This document shows positions 10,201 to 21,688 of a stretch of 64,000 bases of DNA, one piece after another. Below the pieces are notes generated by a model. The model was not told the origin of the DNA. It ran no database searches and saw only the letters and a program-made list of their open reading frames with translations. The DNA is taken from contig JAYESD010000002.1 of NCBI GenBank assembly GCA_036927565.1, positions 222,273,882-222,337,881 on the forward strand, read 5' to 3'. The position numbers were made by a program, and so were the translations under genes. This DNA is from Tuctoria greenei (taxonomy: Eukaryota; Streptophyta; Magnoliopsida; Poales; Poaceae). Positions within the stretch are counted from its first letter, which is position 1, and every line of letters begins with the position of its first letter.

Positions 10201-12530
10201 ATCTCCTTGTGGAAGTGTCCAAAAATTATGAGACAAATTTTGTTGGGTTTCTTTTTACCAGTACATTGCAGTGGGGCAATTTGATTGGTATGAAAATCCC
10301 TGGAGTTGTCTCCATAATTCCTTAAAATCAAAACTTTGGAAATTAATTCCAGGAGATTATCATTATAGAAAATCACCAAATTAGGCCAGAAAATTACTTG
10401 TAATACCATTGAACTTGAGTCCAATTTTTAGACTCAGTGCACTTGATTTGGTCAGTCAAACTGTAGTTCTTTTCCATATGTCCATGAAAATTCCAAAAGT
10501 TCCAAAAACTTTTTCAGAAAATTATTCCAACTTCTAAAATCAATATATCCTAGTAGAATACCAACTCTAACTAGATCATCCGCTGTTGCCTATGTCAAAG
10601 CTCCAGTTTGGTCATGAAGCCATAAGTCTTGTGGAATTTTGCAGACCACGTTCTTCCAGTGCTTCAACTGAAATTTTGCCAACACCTTCCATTTGACCAA
10701 TGTCAGCTGCTATAAAAATACTTGGTTCATTAGGCTTTATCTTCATCAACATCATCTCAATTGTACATTTTCCCTACATGAAGATCATATTGACATTCCT
10801 AAATTCACTTCTTTCAAAATCATGTTGCTAAGTTCCACCAGAATTTAGTTACAACACTGACCTTCCTGTAGAGTTATGCAACATGTGGTCTTACTCTTTA
10901 CATTCATAAAGTTCCATCTTTGCTAAACTAATTCCTCTACATGAATATCACATTGAAGTTCAGAATTCTGTTGCTTCCATTTTCACTTTTTTAGAACTCC
11001 AAACTGTCCACCAGAATCTGAAATACAGCAGCAAACATTATGTAGTTAGTGCAAAACATTGTTAACTCTTCTTGACATACATAAAGCTTTTCTCGCTTTA
11101 CTAAACTTTGTTCTCTCCTCTATGCATATTCATATTGAATAGTGATCACGACGGAGAAGCTCGACGAGGAGTACCATACGGAGGAGGAGGGAACCGAGGT
11201 GAACTTGCTGTGACGAGTTTATTATGGAGCAACAACAAGAAAAGGGAGAACTGGACGAGAAGTTTTATTTTAAAGCTCAAGCACTGACTATATTGACATT
11301 TACTTAGTGCAACTCCAGGCAGGCTCCAGTTTGCATTTAAGTGTCTTTATAAAGTTTTATTTTTTATACACTATATGTATGAGGTATGTATTATGCATTA
11401 GGTCATGTTTTGATGATACTCTACATGCATGACCAAATAACCCTGAGTGGTTGGGTAGGACATTACTCTATGATATTATATTGCTATGCTTAATTGTTTA
11501 GTTGATAGGTCGGTAGATGTCGACTAGTTGGAATCTACTCGCGAGAATGGTCACATTTTATCGAACCATAGCCAAGTAGTTGAATTCTACTTACGAGAGA
11601 AGTCGGGTAAGGGAAACCTACTCGCCAGATGTCACCACAATGTTGACTCTTAAAGTTGAGATGTGGACGGGGATTTTTGTAGGATGGGACGCACAAGGTT
11701 GATCTCAACCTGAACGGTGGGACAACGCTAGTGACGACATAGTGTCTGAGTCGGTAATGGCAAGACAGATGTGGAGGTTGGGTTGTAGACCCGTCTGTGT
11801 TGGTTAAGGATTGTGTCGTGTGCGGTCCTGCTGGGCAGGTTTGAGCTGCAACAGATGCATACAGGTTTTTGGGACCCAGGAAACTGATGTAACTCGTAGA
11901 CTTTGGTGTGGAAACTTCTCCGCTATCCTTGGATGCAGATGCGAAGGGATAAAGGTGTAAATCTTCTAGCGGATAATTCTGACGTGTCCGTGTAAGGGAC
12001 CTTTTGCTCGGGATGGAGAGTTGATTCCATAATAGGGCCTCTTGTGAAAAGTGGCGACGTGCGATGTAGAGAGAAGCGCACCGACGTGGCTTCCTTGCGG
12101 ACGTACGTGTCATGCATTCCGGGTTGTTATTGATTCGAGTCACCGTCACTCGCGGTTATAGATTGAGCATACTTGTTCACTGTGCTGCTACATAGAAATA
12201 AAGAGTTTCTGGAATACTATAAATTTGCTGAAATGAACATATTATTGTATTGCAACTTGTATGGATTAGGAGTAGCACAATTAAATTTATCATTCCCAAC
12301 CAGTAAATTTGTATGCAGCCTATGCAACTTTGGGCATGTAACATTGTGAGTTTGAGTATATTCTTTTCGCTGCTTATGTACTCCTTATGTACACTTTGTT
12401 GTAAACTCGATTATCTTAATAAAAAAGATTTTTTATGTTTCACGTATTCTTTTCGTGTGTGTTGTTGGTTGTCGTATCGTATGCTATCACCCAATGTGAT
12501 TCATGGAATGTCAGGACCGCGGTCCCCACA
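7266..12530 (+). repeat. 3' LTR of LARD-A (LARD-1 family, about 5.3 kb)
   Basis: It begins TGTAAAAGCC, as the LARD-1 LTRs do, and ends GGTCCCCACA like them. Both ends align well with LARD-1 (for example GGTCGACGAGGAG-type sequence near 11160 and the last 400 bp). The centre differs: after an embedded hAT element there is a GC-rich block (about 8930-10030) unlike the one in LARD-1, then AT-rich sequence, and there is no PPR fragment and no copy of the shared 30-bp block. Without the hAT and its duplication the LTR is about 4.45 kb. No convincing ORF. It is followed directly by Tat-3 coding sequence, the insertion site. Confidence 0.8.
8118..8919. mobile_element. Non-autonomous hAT-type DNA transposon (802 bp)
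   Basis: Flanked by a perfect 8-bp duplication GAAGGGAT (8110-8117 and 8920-8927). The ends are imperfect inverted repeats: left CAGGCCCGGCTCTGACCCTA, right reading inward CAGGGCCGGCTCTAGC..., each followed by a copy of CCTAGGGCCC-type sequence. An 8-bp duplication and CAGGG-type ends are hallmarks of the hAT superfamily. The interior is AT-rich with no transposase frame, so it depended on an autonomous relative. It lies inside the LARD-A LTR. Confidence 0.88.
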
Positions 12531-13945
12531 ACTTTCAAGGTCACAAGATATATGTGGTATCTTCTTATCCACTACGGGTTGTGCTCCATAATTCAAGTGC
12601 AACAGGAAACATTGCCAAATGGTTGCAGAGCTAGCAGAGTTTGGGCTTGAATTCCTGCCTCGACATGCCATCAAGAGTTAGGCGCTAGCTAAGTTTTTGG
12701 CAGAGTGGACCCCATTTCCATCCTGTCCATGGGGCCTCAATGTTGATAAGACAGAACCCAGGGCATCGATCTTCACCGAGCCTCACTGGACACTCTTCTT
12801 TGATGACTTTGTGCAGAAGGGGGGCTGGAGAAGGAATTCTGCTCCTCGCACCAACCAGAGAGCAGATCAAGTACAAGGTCCGCCTTGGCTTCAAGGTGAC
12901 CAACAACATGGCGGAATATGAGGCTCTCATCTTCAGATTAAAGGTTGCGCTGTCATTTGGTGTCCAACAACTGCTAATCAAAGGAGATTCACAACTCATT
13001 ATCATGCAAGTTAAAGGTGAATGTTGTTGCAATAATCCACAACCAGCATCATATTTACATCAAGTCCAGATGCTACAGAAAGAATTCTAGGTCTTGGACT
13101 TATGCCATATCCAGCATGATAACAATGCTGCACCTGATGAGCTTTTGATAAAATCTTCAACTGGGGCTTCGGCACCCGATGCAGTTTTTAAAATAAGGTT
13201 ACAAGCACCATCCGCCCAACCTACCGAGCTGGGTGAAGGGGTGAGAGCAGCACCTTGAAGTTGGCGGTCCCTGTGGCCCTACTATCATGGAGCCAACCAA
13301 GGATCATAGGCATCAAGGAAAGCTTCGTGCAACCTTGTGTGCACGATCCAGAAGCTTAAGGTAGTCCCGATACATGGATCACGGAGGTCCAAGACTACTT
13401 GGAGGACAGTATCCTTCCTGAAGAAGATGCATCCGCTCAACGAATTGTTCGAATGGCTAAGAGATACACGTTGGTAGAAGGAGACCTCTGCCGGCACGGT
13501 GCTGATGGCATCCTATTGCAGTGCATATCCCGAGAAGATGGCTGCGAGCTCCTCGCAGAAATCCATAGAGACGAGTATGGGAACCATGCTTCATCATGCA
13601 CGTTGGTCGGTAAGACCTTCTGGCGTGGTTTTTACTGGCCTACTGCTCTCCAGGATGCAATCGAGCTGGTCAAGAGATGTGAGGTATGCTAGTTTCATGC
13701 CAAGCAGATCCAAATACCAGCGCAGTCACTGCTAATGATCCCACCCTCATGGCCATTCGTTGTATGGGGGCTGGACATTCTTGGACCTTTTCCCAAAGCT
13801 GTCGGAGGATACCAGTTTCTCTGCATCGCCATTGGCAAGTTCACAAAGTGGCCGGAAGCTGCTCCTATTATAACAATTAACAAGCAATAACAATCAAATT
13901 CTTGCAGTTCATAATCTGCAGGTTTGGAGTCTCGAACAGAGTCAC
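12531..13945 (+). pseudogene. Ty3/gypsy RNase H-integrase remnant (Tat-3)
   Basis: The interrupted host sequence of LARD-A. Starting near 12600, AELAEFGLEFLPRHAIKS and FLAEWTPF mark the end of RT/connection. RNase H follows with TLFFDD (first Asp), NNMAEYEAL (Glu) and KGDSQL (Asp), crossing a frameshift near 12825. After several stops the integrase N-terminal zinc domain is readable at about 13550-13690 (EIH...GNH...RCEVC, with a stop in place of the next codon). Then come FHAKQIQIPAQ and WGLDILGPFPKAVGG, which contains the first catalytic Asp. Sequence stops where the SIRE fragment begins (13946), just before the second catalytic Asp. At least two frameshifts and five stops make it dead. It could be the missing upstream portion of a Tat-2-like element, but the join is not recoverable. 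Confidence 0.85.
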
Positions 13946-14040
13946 TGAAAGTGCATCTAGGCATTCCCTTGTGGGTTTTGGATGATTGATGACAAACGAA
14001 TGAGATCCTAATGAACTTGTTGAGATGAATGCAGGTCAAC
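13946..14040 (+). repeat. Fragment of a SIRE/Opie-type copia LTR (5' end only)
   Basis: TGAAAGTGCATCTAGGC and the next 90 bp match the start of the SIRE LTR at 42285 (GTGGGTTTTGG, ATGACAAAC.AATGAGAT, TTGTTGAGATGA). The match ends near 14035-14040, where Tat LTR sequence takes over mid-LTR. Only about 95 of 1531 bp remain, so the element was removed by a deletion that also took the first part of the Tat-2 LTR. Confidence 0.8.
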
Positions 14041-14464
14041 TCAGATAGGGAAGCTCCGGTCAGGCCACGTGTCCTGGGGCCCCGGACCTAACCCTTAGTA
14101 GATGGAAGCTCTAGTACTGCCACGTGTATAGCGGCTCCGGACGTGCCTCCCCACAGAGGGAACCTCCGAAGCTGCCACGTGTCAAGCCTCCGAACCTAAT
14201 CCGCAACAGGAAGACTACCGGATCTGCAACGGCGCGGACATTCAAGGGAAAGTTAAAAGCAGTTGTTACAAGATCAGATTATGTGACATTAATGCCATGT
14301 TGATGACAAACGATCATAGGACCTTTAGTACTGGTAATGCCGCCATTAAGGCGTGTTATTACACTGTTAATTATGCTTAATACATACACATCATGTATTA
14401 GGTAATCAAATACCGTCGGGGCCACATGTCGGGCCAGGCTGACAATGTAACAGCCCAGCCCTTG

Positions 14465-15276
14465 TGTTGACAGCTGTTATATACCAATTTAAGCCATCAA
14501 TATAACTCAATTATATGAAGGATTGATCATTTCTTGCACACATCACCTTTCTACTTGACCTATTTCCACTTGTACTTGGAGAAATATGTGTATGCAGATA
14601 TTTATACAGGAATTGAGGAAAAGTATGGGGAGCAATCCTATAAAATATCATTCCAGCCAATCAGACGACGACATGCGGCACCACATGGATCAAATGGCCC
14701 ACAAACAGAAGTATCTGAGGCCATTCAACGGTGTAGCACCAATATCAGTCAATGGGACCCACCTGGCAGCCACCTTGAGGAAGTACGGGCCATTTGGAGC
14801 CCTGACCTGGTCGGCCGAACCAGGGGGTCGGCCGACCTGGTCCTGGCGCCAAACGCTGTCAACTTCCACGTGTTGGCTCCTCCCGGCTCCCTGGAGTCAA
14901 TGATGACTGATTCGTGTGCTTTTGGTGGCGGGAACCGACCTCAGCACTAGTATAAATAGGACTACATACCCCTCACTTCAACACAGACCACTTGGGCATC
15001 ATTCTATTGTATACACTATCTTCCATAGTCCTTAGAGGAGTTAGGATGTAGAGAGGAGACCCTCTAGTCCCAGGTCCAAATTGGGAAATGAGTAGAAGGA
15101 GTCTAGCTTCCAAATTCCACATTGGGAAAAGTATATCTCATGTATTCCTCCTTGTATTTGTGACTTTGTGCTCAATAAAGATATTATATTTAGTCTTCTT
15201 TCATACGTATACTTGGACAAAGCGTTTCTTGTTTGATTGTGGAGTCCATATAAGTGGAAGTATAGTCCTTATGATT
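14465..15276 (+). repeat. 5' LTR of LARD-2, 3'-truncated
   Basis: Homologous to 19734-20546. TATA box TATAAATAGG at 14951-14960 and a poly(A)-signal-like AATAAAG at 15174-15180. A copy of the roughly 30-bp block shared with LARD-1 is at 15218-15249. Homology to the 3' LTR stops at about 15276, where internal sequence begins, so the U5 part and any primer-binding site are deleted. Confidence 0.82.
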
Positions 15277-18200
15277 CAAGGCGTACCTCAACAAATGTCC
15301 GCTAGGCAACACCATTGCCTTTTGCGGGAGAATTTCAGCTTTCAGTAGGAGCCAAAGTCATCCATACCCAAGCTTGGGGAAGGCTCCAAGAAGTTCTTCT
15401 TGGTTTGCCTCCACCATGGGGTGGATAGTTGGCTCTTCATCCAGCACTCGTGTCATGGGTTGGCTCCACCAATCCATGACCACATTCATGCTGGAGCTGA
15501 AGGAGTCCTATTCTCATTCATCATGGATGAGAAGAAGGTCTCCACTCAAGGGGTGGATTGAAGAATGCTCGAGTTCCCATAGCTTGTCATGCACACCACT
15601 TCACAAGGTGGATATGCTAGTTATGGAACTACACCTCCTATTGAAGTATCATGAATAGCCAAGTCGTTGGAGATTTGTTTGGATAATCCAAGTCGTGGAT
15701 ATTCACATGATTTGTAAAAATCCATGTCATCATGGGACGCGTGAGAATTATTTCCCTAAGACCCATGAGGACCTTTTTCAAACAACAACTCCAATGGCTA
15801 CCATTCACAAGGAGGTCAAGGGTGGAATTAACATCACCCTTGTATTCAAGGAGGCTATGGCTTTCCAAGGGATTTAAGTTCAACTAGCCTACCTTAAAGT
15901 ATCTTGGCCAAGCAGAAATCAAGACAACATTCACATGAAGATATTGGCCAAGGAAAAGAACTTAAGGAGCATTCAAAGTCCAAGATATCCCACATCACTT
16001 GTTGGGATTCCCACACTTTGACCAAACCCATTCAACCTAGGGCAAGTGACATTGTGGATGAAACGTTTCTTGTTTGATTGTGGAGTCCACGTGTCATCAT
16101 GCCCAAGGAAGTCTTTGATCCATGATCAAGGAATACATTCAAGAGGGAGAACCTGTCACTACAACAACATGTCTATATCAATACAACGGGGAGAGGCTAG
16201 GGCCACCAGGTGGCCCACATGTCCAAATGACACCCAAATGAGTTTGTCATGTCAAAACAGAAGAAATCGTCCACATCTTCAACTTCGGGATTGGACAACA
16301 AATCATCGCGCTGAATAGAACGGAGGTAAGTCCTACTCATGGGACTTCAAAAATTCGGTGAGTCCTTGCCAATAGGTTAATTGGTAGTTATCTCATATTT
16401 GTTTTCCAAATTGCATCAACCCTTGCATTTGCATGTTTGAAATTCCACACTTGCATGTTGGAAAGTAAAATTTCCAACCATCATAAAACTAAAAATTTGA
16501 ATTAGGGGAGAAATTTAATTGGATATGAACTACGTGCATGACCACTTGAATTTATCTTCCTAGTTCAAACCAAAAAGATTTGCTTTGACCCTCAATGCAT
16601 TTACAAGTTTTTTTCAAGATGGGCAAGACAATTTGAAAATTGGGTTCAATTTGCTTTTGGCTAACATAACCCGTTTTTGAGTTGTTTTGTGTGTTCTTGA
16701 TTAAAGTGCAGCTAGGTCAAAATTGTGAAGACGTGGTATGGCAAGAAAGTGGAAGGTTTCATCAAGCTCAAGTCACCATTGGGAGGATTTGAGAACACTT
16801 CTCTCCTTCAAACTCATTTAGAGTTTGAGGAAGACAAATGTTCAAGATGATGACCCAATGGAGGAGCCAGAACCAAATCCATTGCCAAATCCAATCTCAA
16901 CTTGGCATTTGACATCAACCATCAAGCCTACACCGAAAATCAAGGTTGTGAGTTTCTCACACAAAGACCTTCATCACCAACTGCTCTTCAAATAAGGTAG
17001 AGTTTAGAATTTTTCATTGTTTGGTTTGCCACAGAATTGAATGTATTTGCTTGCATTTTTGAGGAAGGTTGACACTTCCTCATCATTTAGTTCTCATGCA
17101 TCCTCACAAGAGTAAGTGTGGGTATTTACTTTTGGATCTCCAAAAGGAAATCCCACCTTACTTGGAAAAATCTAAAAAAAGTACCTAGAATCCTTTAAGC
17201 ATTGTTTTGTAGACTTAGTCATTTTTGTCTAGGTTTAGAAAATAAAACTTTTGGGCATGGCTTAATTGGTGAATTGGCATATAGAAACTTGGGCATAGTG
17301 ACAGCCATAATTTTCAATTGAGCTTCATGCATAGATGGTATCACTAGATTTCAAACTCCTAGGAATAAGTGATATCCTTGCTCTAAAATTGAATTGCATT
17401 TTTTGGAGGAGTCACTAAATTTTAAATTCCTAGTGAAGTTCAAGAGGATAAAATTGAGAATCTTGTTTGTCATGGTCTAAATGATAAAATTTGCTCTTGA
17501 AAGCTAAGATGGTTAGAAACTTTAAAAGATGTAGGGATCCATATAGTATATTTCTATCACATGCATTACTATGCATAGGAGCTTTAGAAAATATGCAATA
17601 CGAATTATCCATAAAACTCCACTCTTATCAATGAATAACACATTGATCATGGATATACTTGACATTGGAACCGATGCATCTTTGATTTTGTTCTTCCCCG
17701 TATGTACAAATGAAAGTTCGGTTACCTAACCCGAACGTTCATTTGTACAAATATCGGGAGCTAACCATCCCTCTCTATTCAAGAGAGGAACTTTGCAGGA
17801 GTAATATTACTATGCAAGCATTCAAGAAGCTGATTGTTGGGATCCCTAGAGGATCCCATTTCAACATCTCTTGGCCAAGGAGTAAATGAGGATGGTTGCT
17901 ACCTATTGGAAATTATGCCCGAAGGTCAATCATAACTATACGAGGCTAGAGATTTGAAATGGGAACCCTCCATGGGCAACCAATGGGATGCCACGAATGG
18001 GTGAGAGCATTATGCTCTAAACTATTCTAAGCACTCATTCAAGCTCAAGGGATTTGCCACCATCATTGGGTGCAAGTTGTTCCTACGTGGTTAGAAGCCA
18101 AGGAATGACAAATCACACCCAACACATGGAGACCCTGATGTGCGGACGATCAACATCGAAAACACTCTATTCAACCACACTCATGGTGTCCATGGGAGGC

Positions 18201-19733
18201 AACACAACTATCAACACTCAACCCTCCATTCTCAAAGCCACGCTGCAACAAGGATAGGCCAACTCATGGCCTAACTCCTTCGTTAGGGTTTCAACCCCCA
18301 TCACGGACCTTGATCAAGAATAAGCTTGGGGGAGGACCCCCACTTGAGGTAACTTGTATCGCACCCACTGCATTTTTATTTCAAATCATCCATTGCATAT
18401 TTACTTTCCATTCATCCACCATCCACCATGCATCTAAAAAAACATAAAAATAGGAACTTAGATTTGCTTTGCTTATCAAATAAAGATGTGCGGTAAGAAT
18501 GATTTAGAATTCACATAGATGAAATGATGAATAGTTGCTCTGTTTTATTTTTCCTAAGTCCCTAGTTTACAACTTGCTACTCTCCGAATATTGCTTAAAT
18601 TGGCTAAAATTAACTTTGCCTTGATTTAGAAATCGTGTGTAGCAAAATCTTAATCTACTTCTAGGTTGTTGGGAGATTTGAATTAGTAATAGGGCTGCTA
18701 TTCCTATTTTGAAAGTGGAACTTAGATTTCCGGAGAAATTCTATCAAAATTTAAGTTTCCTTCATTTGATTGGAAATACCTACCAAAGCCATATGATATT
18801 CATACATAGACAGCACCTTATGCATATGCTAGTTGCTTTCACATTGAGCCTAGTCAAACTAGTATAGACCTATATGAAAAATCATTCAATTCTTTTTGAA
18901 TTCAAGACTTCACTTGCACATGCTATACTTCTACACTAGAAGGAAGCAAAATTCCATCATATCCACCATTCCACAATAAAAATAGAAACTCCATGCTATT
19001 CATAGTTAGCACTCTCTTCAAGTTATTGCATAAAAAAGAGTAGAAGACATGGCTACAAGAAAAAGAAAATGCATGCTTATATCATAAGCATGAGAAAAAA
19101 AAGAAACAATATGCTTACTCCATAAGCATAAAAAAAGGGGTAGCCATGTTTCATCCTTGCAATAAAGAGAGTCCACATCAAAAGGAGTCATCTCAATATT
19201 TCCACATCCACCTCCATTCCATCACACATGCACATGTCTTGATTCAAAAGTTTGAATTGATTTCTCCTAAGGCTTGCTCGTTTGACTTAGCAATATTATG
19301 TGTTGAAAATATGCCTACTTACTTTCCCTACCAAGCTCCACATACAAGCCATATTCAAAGAGTGGGAATAGTATAGGCATAATGCCTTGGTGAGGACATA
19401 TTTCCACTATACACAAAGGAGTGATTGAGAGAATCAATTGAGGTACTTATAATCTAATTTGAATCTCTCCAGAATTTAAGTGGAACTTGATATCTAGGCT
19501 ATGCTTGCTCCATTTGCTGTTCTATCTTTCAATTAACCATGAATAGGAGAAGGCATAACTCCCATAATGAATTAAGAAGGGTGAAGTACCATAGCCACTT
19601 TTTGCAATACTAGGTAGAGTATTTTGTTGTGAACTTGATACTTTCGAAAGGTAGAACATTGTAGAAACTCCTGATCATCAACCTAAAGTCTTGACTTTGC
19701 TCGGGACGAGCAAAGGATAAGCTTCGGGGAATT
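15277..19733 (+). other. Noncoding internal region of LARD-2
   Basis: About 4.4 kb, mostly AT-rich, with no frame longer than about 95 codons and nothing resembling gag, protease, RT or integrase. Noted landmarks: a third copy of the shared block at 16061-16089, a strong hairpin at 17703-17749, and a second G-rich run AAGCTTGGGGGAGGACCCCC (about 18322-18341) that looks like an older polypurine tract some 1.4 kb before the real one. Otherwise I see nothing to annotate. Confidence 0.75.
17703..17749. other. Long hairpin in LARD-2 interior
   Basis: TGTACAAATGAAAGTTCGGT, then a two-base apex, then a return arm ending GTTCATTTGTACA. About 22 bp pair with one mismatch and one bulged base. It could be an RNA packaging or dimerisation structure, or a fold-back insertion; no duplication is evident around it. 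Confidence 0.65.
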
Positions 19734-21415
19734 TGTTGACGGCGGTTATATACCAATTTCAACCGTCAATATAACTCAATTATGTGAAGGATTGATCATT
19801 TCTTGCACACATCACCTTTCTACTTGACCTATTTCCACTTGTACTTGGATAAATATGTGTATGCAGATATTTATATAGGAATTGAGGAAAAGTATGGGGA
19901 GCAATCCTATAAAATATCATCCCAGCCAATCAGGTGACGACACGTGGCACCACATGGATCAAATGGCCCACAAACAGAAGTATCCGAGGCCATCCAACGG
20001 TGTAGCACCAATATCAGTCAATGGGACCCACTTGGCAGCCACCTGGAGGAAGTACGGGCCGTTTGGTGCCCTGACCAGGTCGGCCGAACCAGGGGGTCGG
20101 CCGACCTGGTCCTGGTGCCAAACACGGTCAACTTCCACATGTTGGCTCCTCCCGGATCCATGGAGTCAATGACGACTGATTCGCACGCTATTGGTGGCGG
20201 GAACCAACCTCAACACTAGTATAAATAGGACCACATACCCCTCACTTCAACACACACCACATGGGCATCATTCTATTGTATACACTATCTTCCATAGTCC
20301 TTAGAGGAGTTAGGATGTAGAGAGGAGAGCCTCTAGTCCCAAGTCCAAATTGGGAAAGGAGTAGAAGGAGTCTCTCTTCCCAATTCCACATTGGGAAAGG
20401 TATATCTCATGTATTCCTCCTTGTATTTGTGACTTTGTGCTCAATAAAGATATTATCTTTAGTCTTCTTTCATACGTATACTTGGACAAAGCGTTTCTTG
20501 TTTGATTGTGGAGTCCATGTAAGTGGAAGGTATAGTATTTATGATTGTACTATCATGATCACATCTTATGGTCATAAACACTATAGACCCCCACTATAGT
20601 CTATGTAGTTATGATATGATTATGTTAATATGAATAACTATGCTATGCAATCAACATTGGTTCAACGATGATTTAGTTCATTGCCTTAGGATGGCTTGTG
20701 CTACAGCTCTTAAGGTATTTGCTTAGTATGCTAGCATGGTGCTAGGGTATTTAAGTAGCGTTGGATGTCTCGTAGACCCACGAATTGAAGAGGTGGGCAG
20801 TAGGTGGTGACAACCCTATCTGTCTTTTGTAATCCTCCATGTTCAGCTATGCCAGAGGCTCTTGGCGGGAGTCGCCCTAGTATTGCTAGGGGTAAGCCCG
20901 TGCCCGATGTGTTAAATATCATTTCATAGGAATTCATCATTGACATGACCATTAATATCTACCTTAGGCTATGTATATGTATTAGGAGCATTGTAGGAGC
21001 AACTCTCTAACTCTTAATCCAATCTCCCTCTAGGAACCATTTACCCTTTAAGAATAAATTGCCTAGGTGTGTGTCACACTACCCCTATTATCAACTTACC
21101 CCCTGCCCATATAATTGATTAGTATCCCATAGCTTGACCATAAGAGTAGTATATAATTTACTCCATTGCCTTCCTTTGGGATAAATATGATACCCTTGGG
21201 AATACTCGTGGGTGAAATGCTACAACGGTATCTTCCGTGCGCTTGCGGATCTCATATCTTTACTGGAGATGATCTGTGGTGTTAAGAAATAACAACAAGC
21301 CTTTCTGGCGCCGTGGCCGGGGATGATTTGTTAGTATATCTTAGGAGCCGTCAACAAGCATTTCTGGTGCCGTTGCCGGGGATGATTTGTTAGTATATCT
21401 TAGGAGCCGCCAACA
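19734..21415 (+). repeat. 3' LTR of LARD-2 (1682 bp)
   Basis: Starts TGTTGACGGC and ends GCCGCCAACA against the target duplication. TATA box TATAAATAGG at 20220-20229, AATAAAG near 20443, shared block at 20487-20518. Its last 118 bp are two 59-bp tandem copies (21297-21355 and 21356-21415 approximately), each holding a primer-binding-site-like TGG(C/T)GCCGT(T/G)GCCGGGGA. Confidence 0.85.
21294..21415 (+). repeat. Two 59-bp tandem copies containing primer-binding-site-like sequence
   Basis: AACAAGC starts at 21294, 21353 and (as AACACC) 21412, giving an exact 59-bp period. Each unit contains TTTCTGG(C/T)GCCGT(G/T)GCC, which resembles the tRNA-Asp-type primer site (TGGCGCCGTTGCC) that normally lies just outside the LTR in Athila/Tat-like elements. 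Here it is inside the integrated terminus, because the target duplication follows at 21416. Confidence 0.75.
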
Positions 21416-21674
21416 CCTTGGACGATAAAAGGACTGTGCCGCTCGGTAGAAACCAAGCCAAAGAAGGCAAGCTCATACGCTCACAGGAAAACACTCACTC
21501 ATACAATCAACAACCACCCCGTGGAGTAGGGTATTACGCTCAGGCGGCCCGAACCACATAAAACTCCTTGTGTCACTGTCTTCTTCTAATCTTATGCGCG
21601 CCCCAACCAAATACGAACCTCCACGGACTACACTTTAGTAGTACCGGGGGAAGTGTCGATCGCACACTTCGACA

Positions 21675-21688
21675 TTTAGCGCGCCAGG
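21675..21688 (+). other. Primer-binding-site-like sequence of Tat-2
   Basis: TTTAGCGCGCCAGG directly follows the LTR end. RIRE2-type elements carry TTTGGCGCGCCAGG-like sequence at this place, so it marks the start of the Tat-2 internal region. Integrase-like sequence follows within about 10 bp, showing that nearly all of gag-pol has been deleted. Confidence 0.6.

Larger units (their letters stand above)
14465..21415 (+). mobile_element. Non-autonomous LTR retrotransposon LARD-2 (6951 bp)
   Basis: Perfect 5-bp target duplication CCTTG (14460-14464 and 21416-21420). Ends TGTTGACAGC...GCCGCCAACA are inverted. Direct terminal repeats 14465-15276 and 19734-20546 are nearly identical by eye; the 5' LTR lacks the last roughly 870 bp of the 3' LTR. 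The 4.4-kb interior has no gag or pol frame. A purine-rich GCTTCGGGGA (19721-19730) precedes the 3' LTR. CTCGGGACGAGCAAAGGATA just upstream of it is a phrase I associate with Athila-like gypsy elements, so a gypsy helper is likely (inference). Confidence 0.88.
14041..21674 (+). repeat. LTR of Tat-2, 5'-truncated and split by LARD-2
   Basis: Two pieces, 14041-14464 and 21416-21674, together align with the Tat-1 LTR. The first roughly 170 bp are missing. Three 55-bp units, each with CACGTG (14066, 14121, 14176), form the U3 repeat. The TATA-box region was split by LARD-2: the reading is CCTTG|LARD-2|CCTTGGACGATAAAAGGAC. The LTR ends ACTTCGACA at 21674 and is followed by a TTTAGCGCGCCAGG primer-site-like sequence, so it is a 5' LTR. 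Confidence 0.85.

Noticed and set aside
15374..15883. Short frames in the LARD-2 interior as a degraded gag
   Set aside because: No Gag core pattern or zinc knuckle is readable in any frame; I cannot support more than noncoding.
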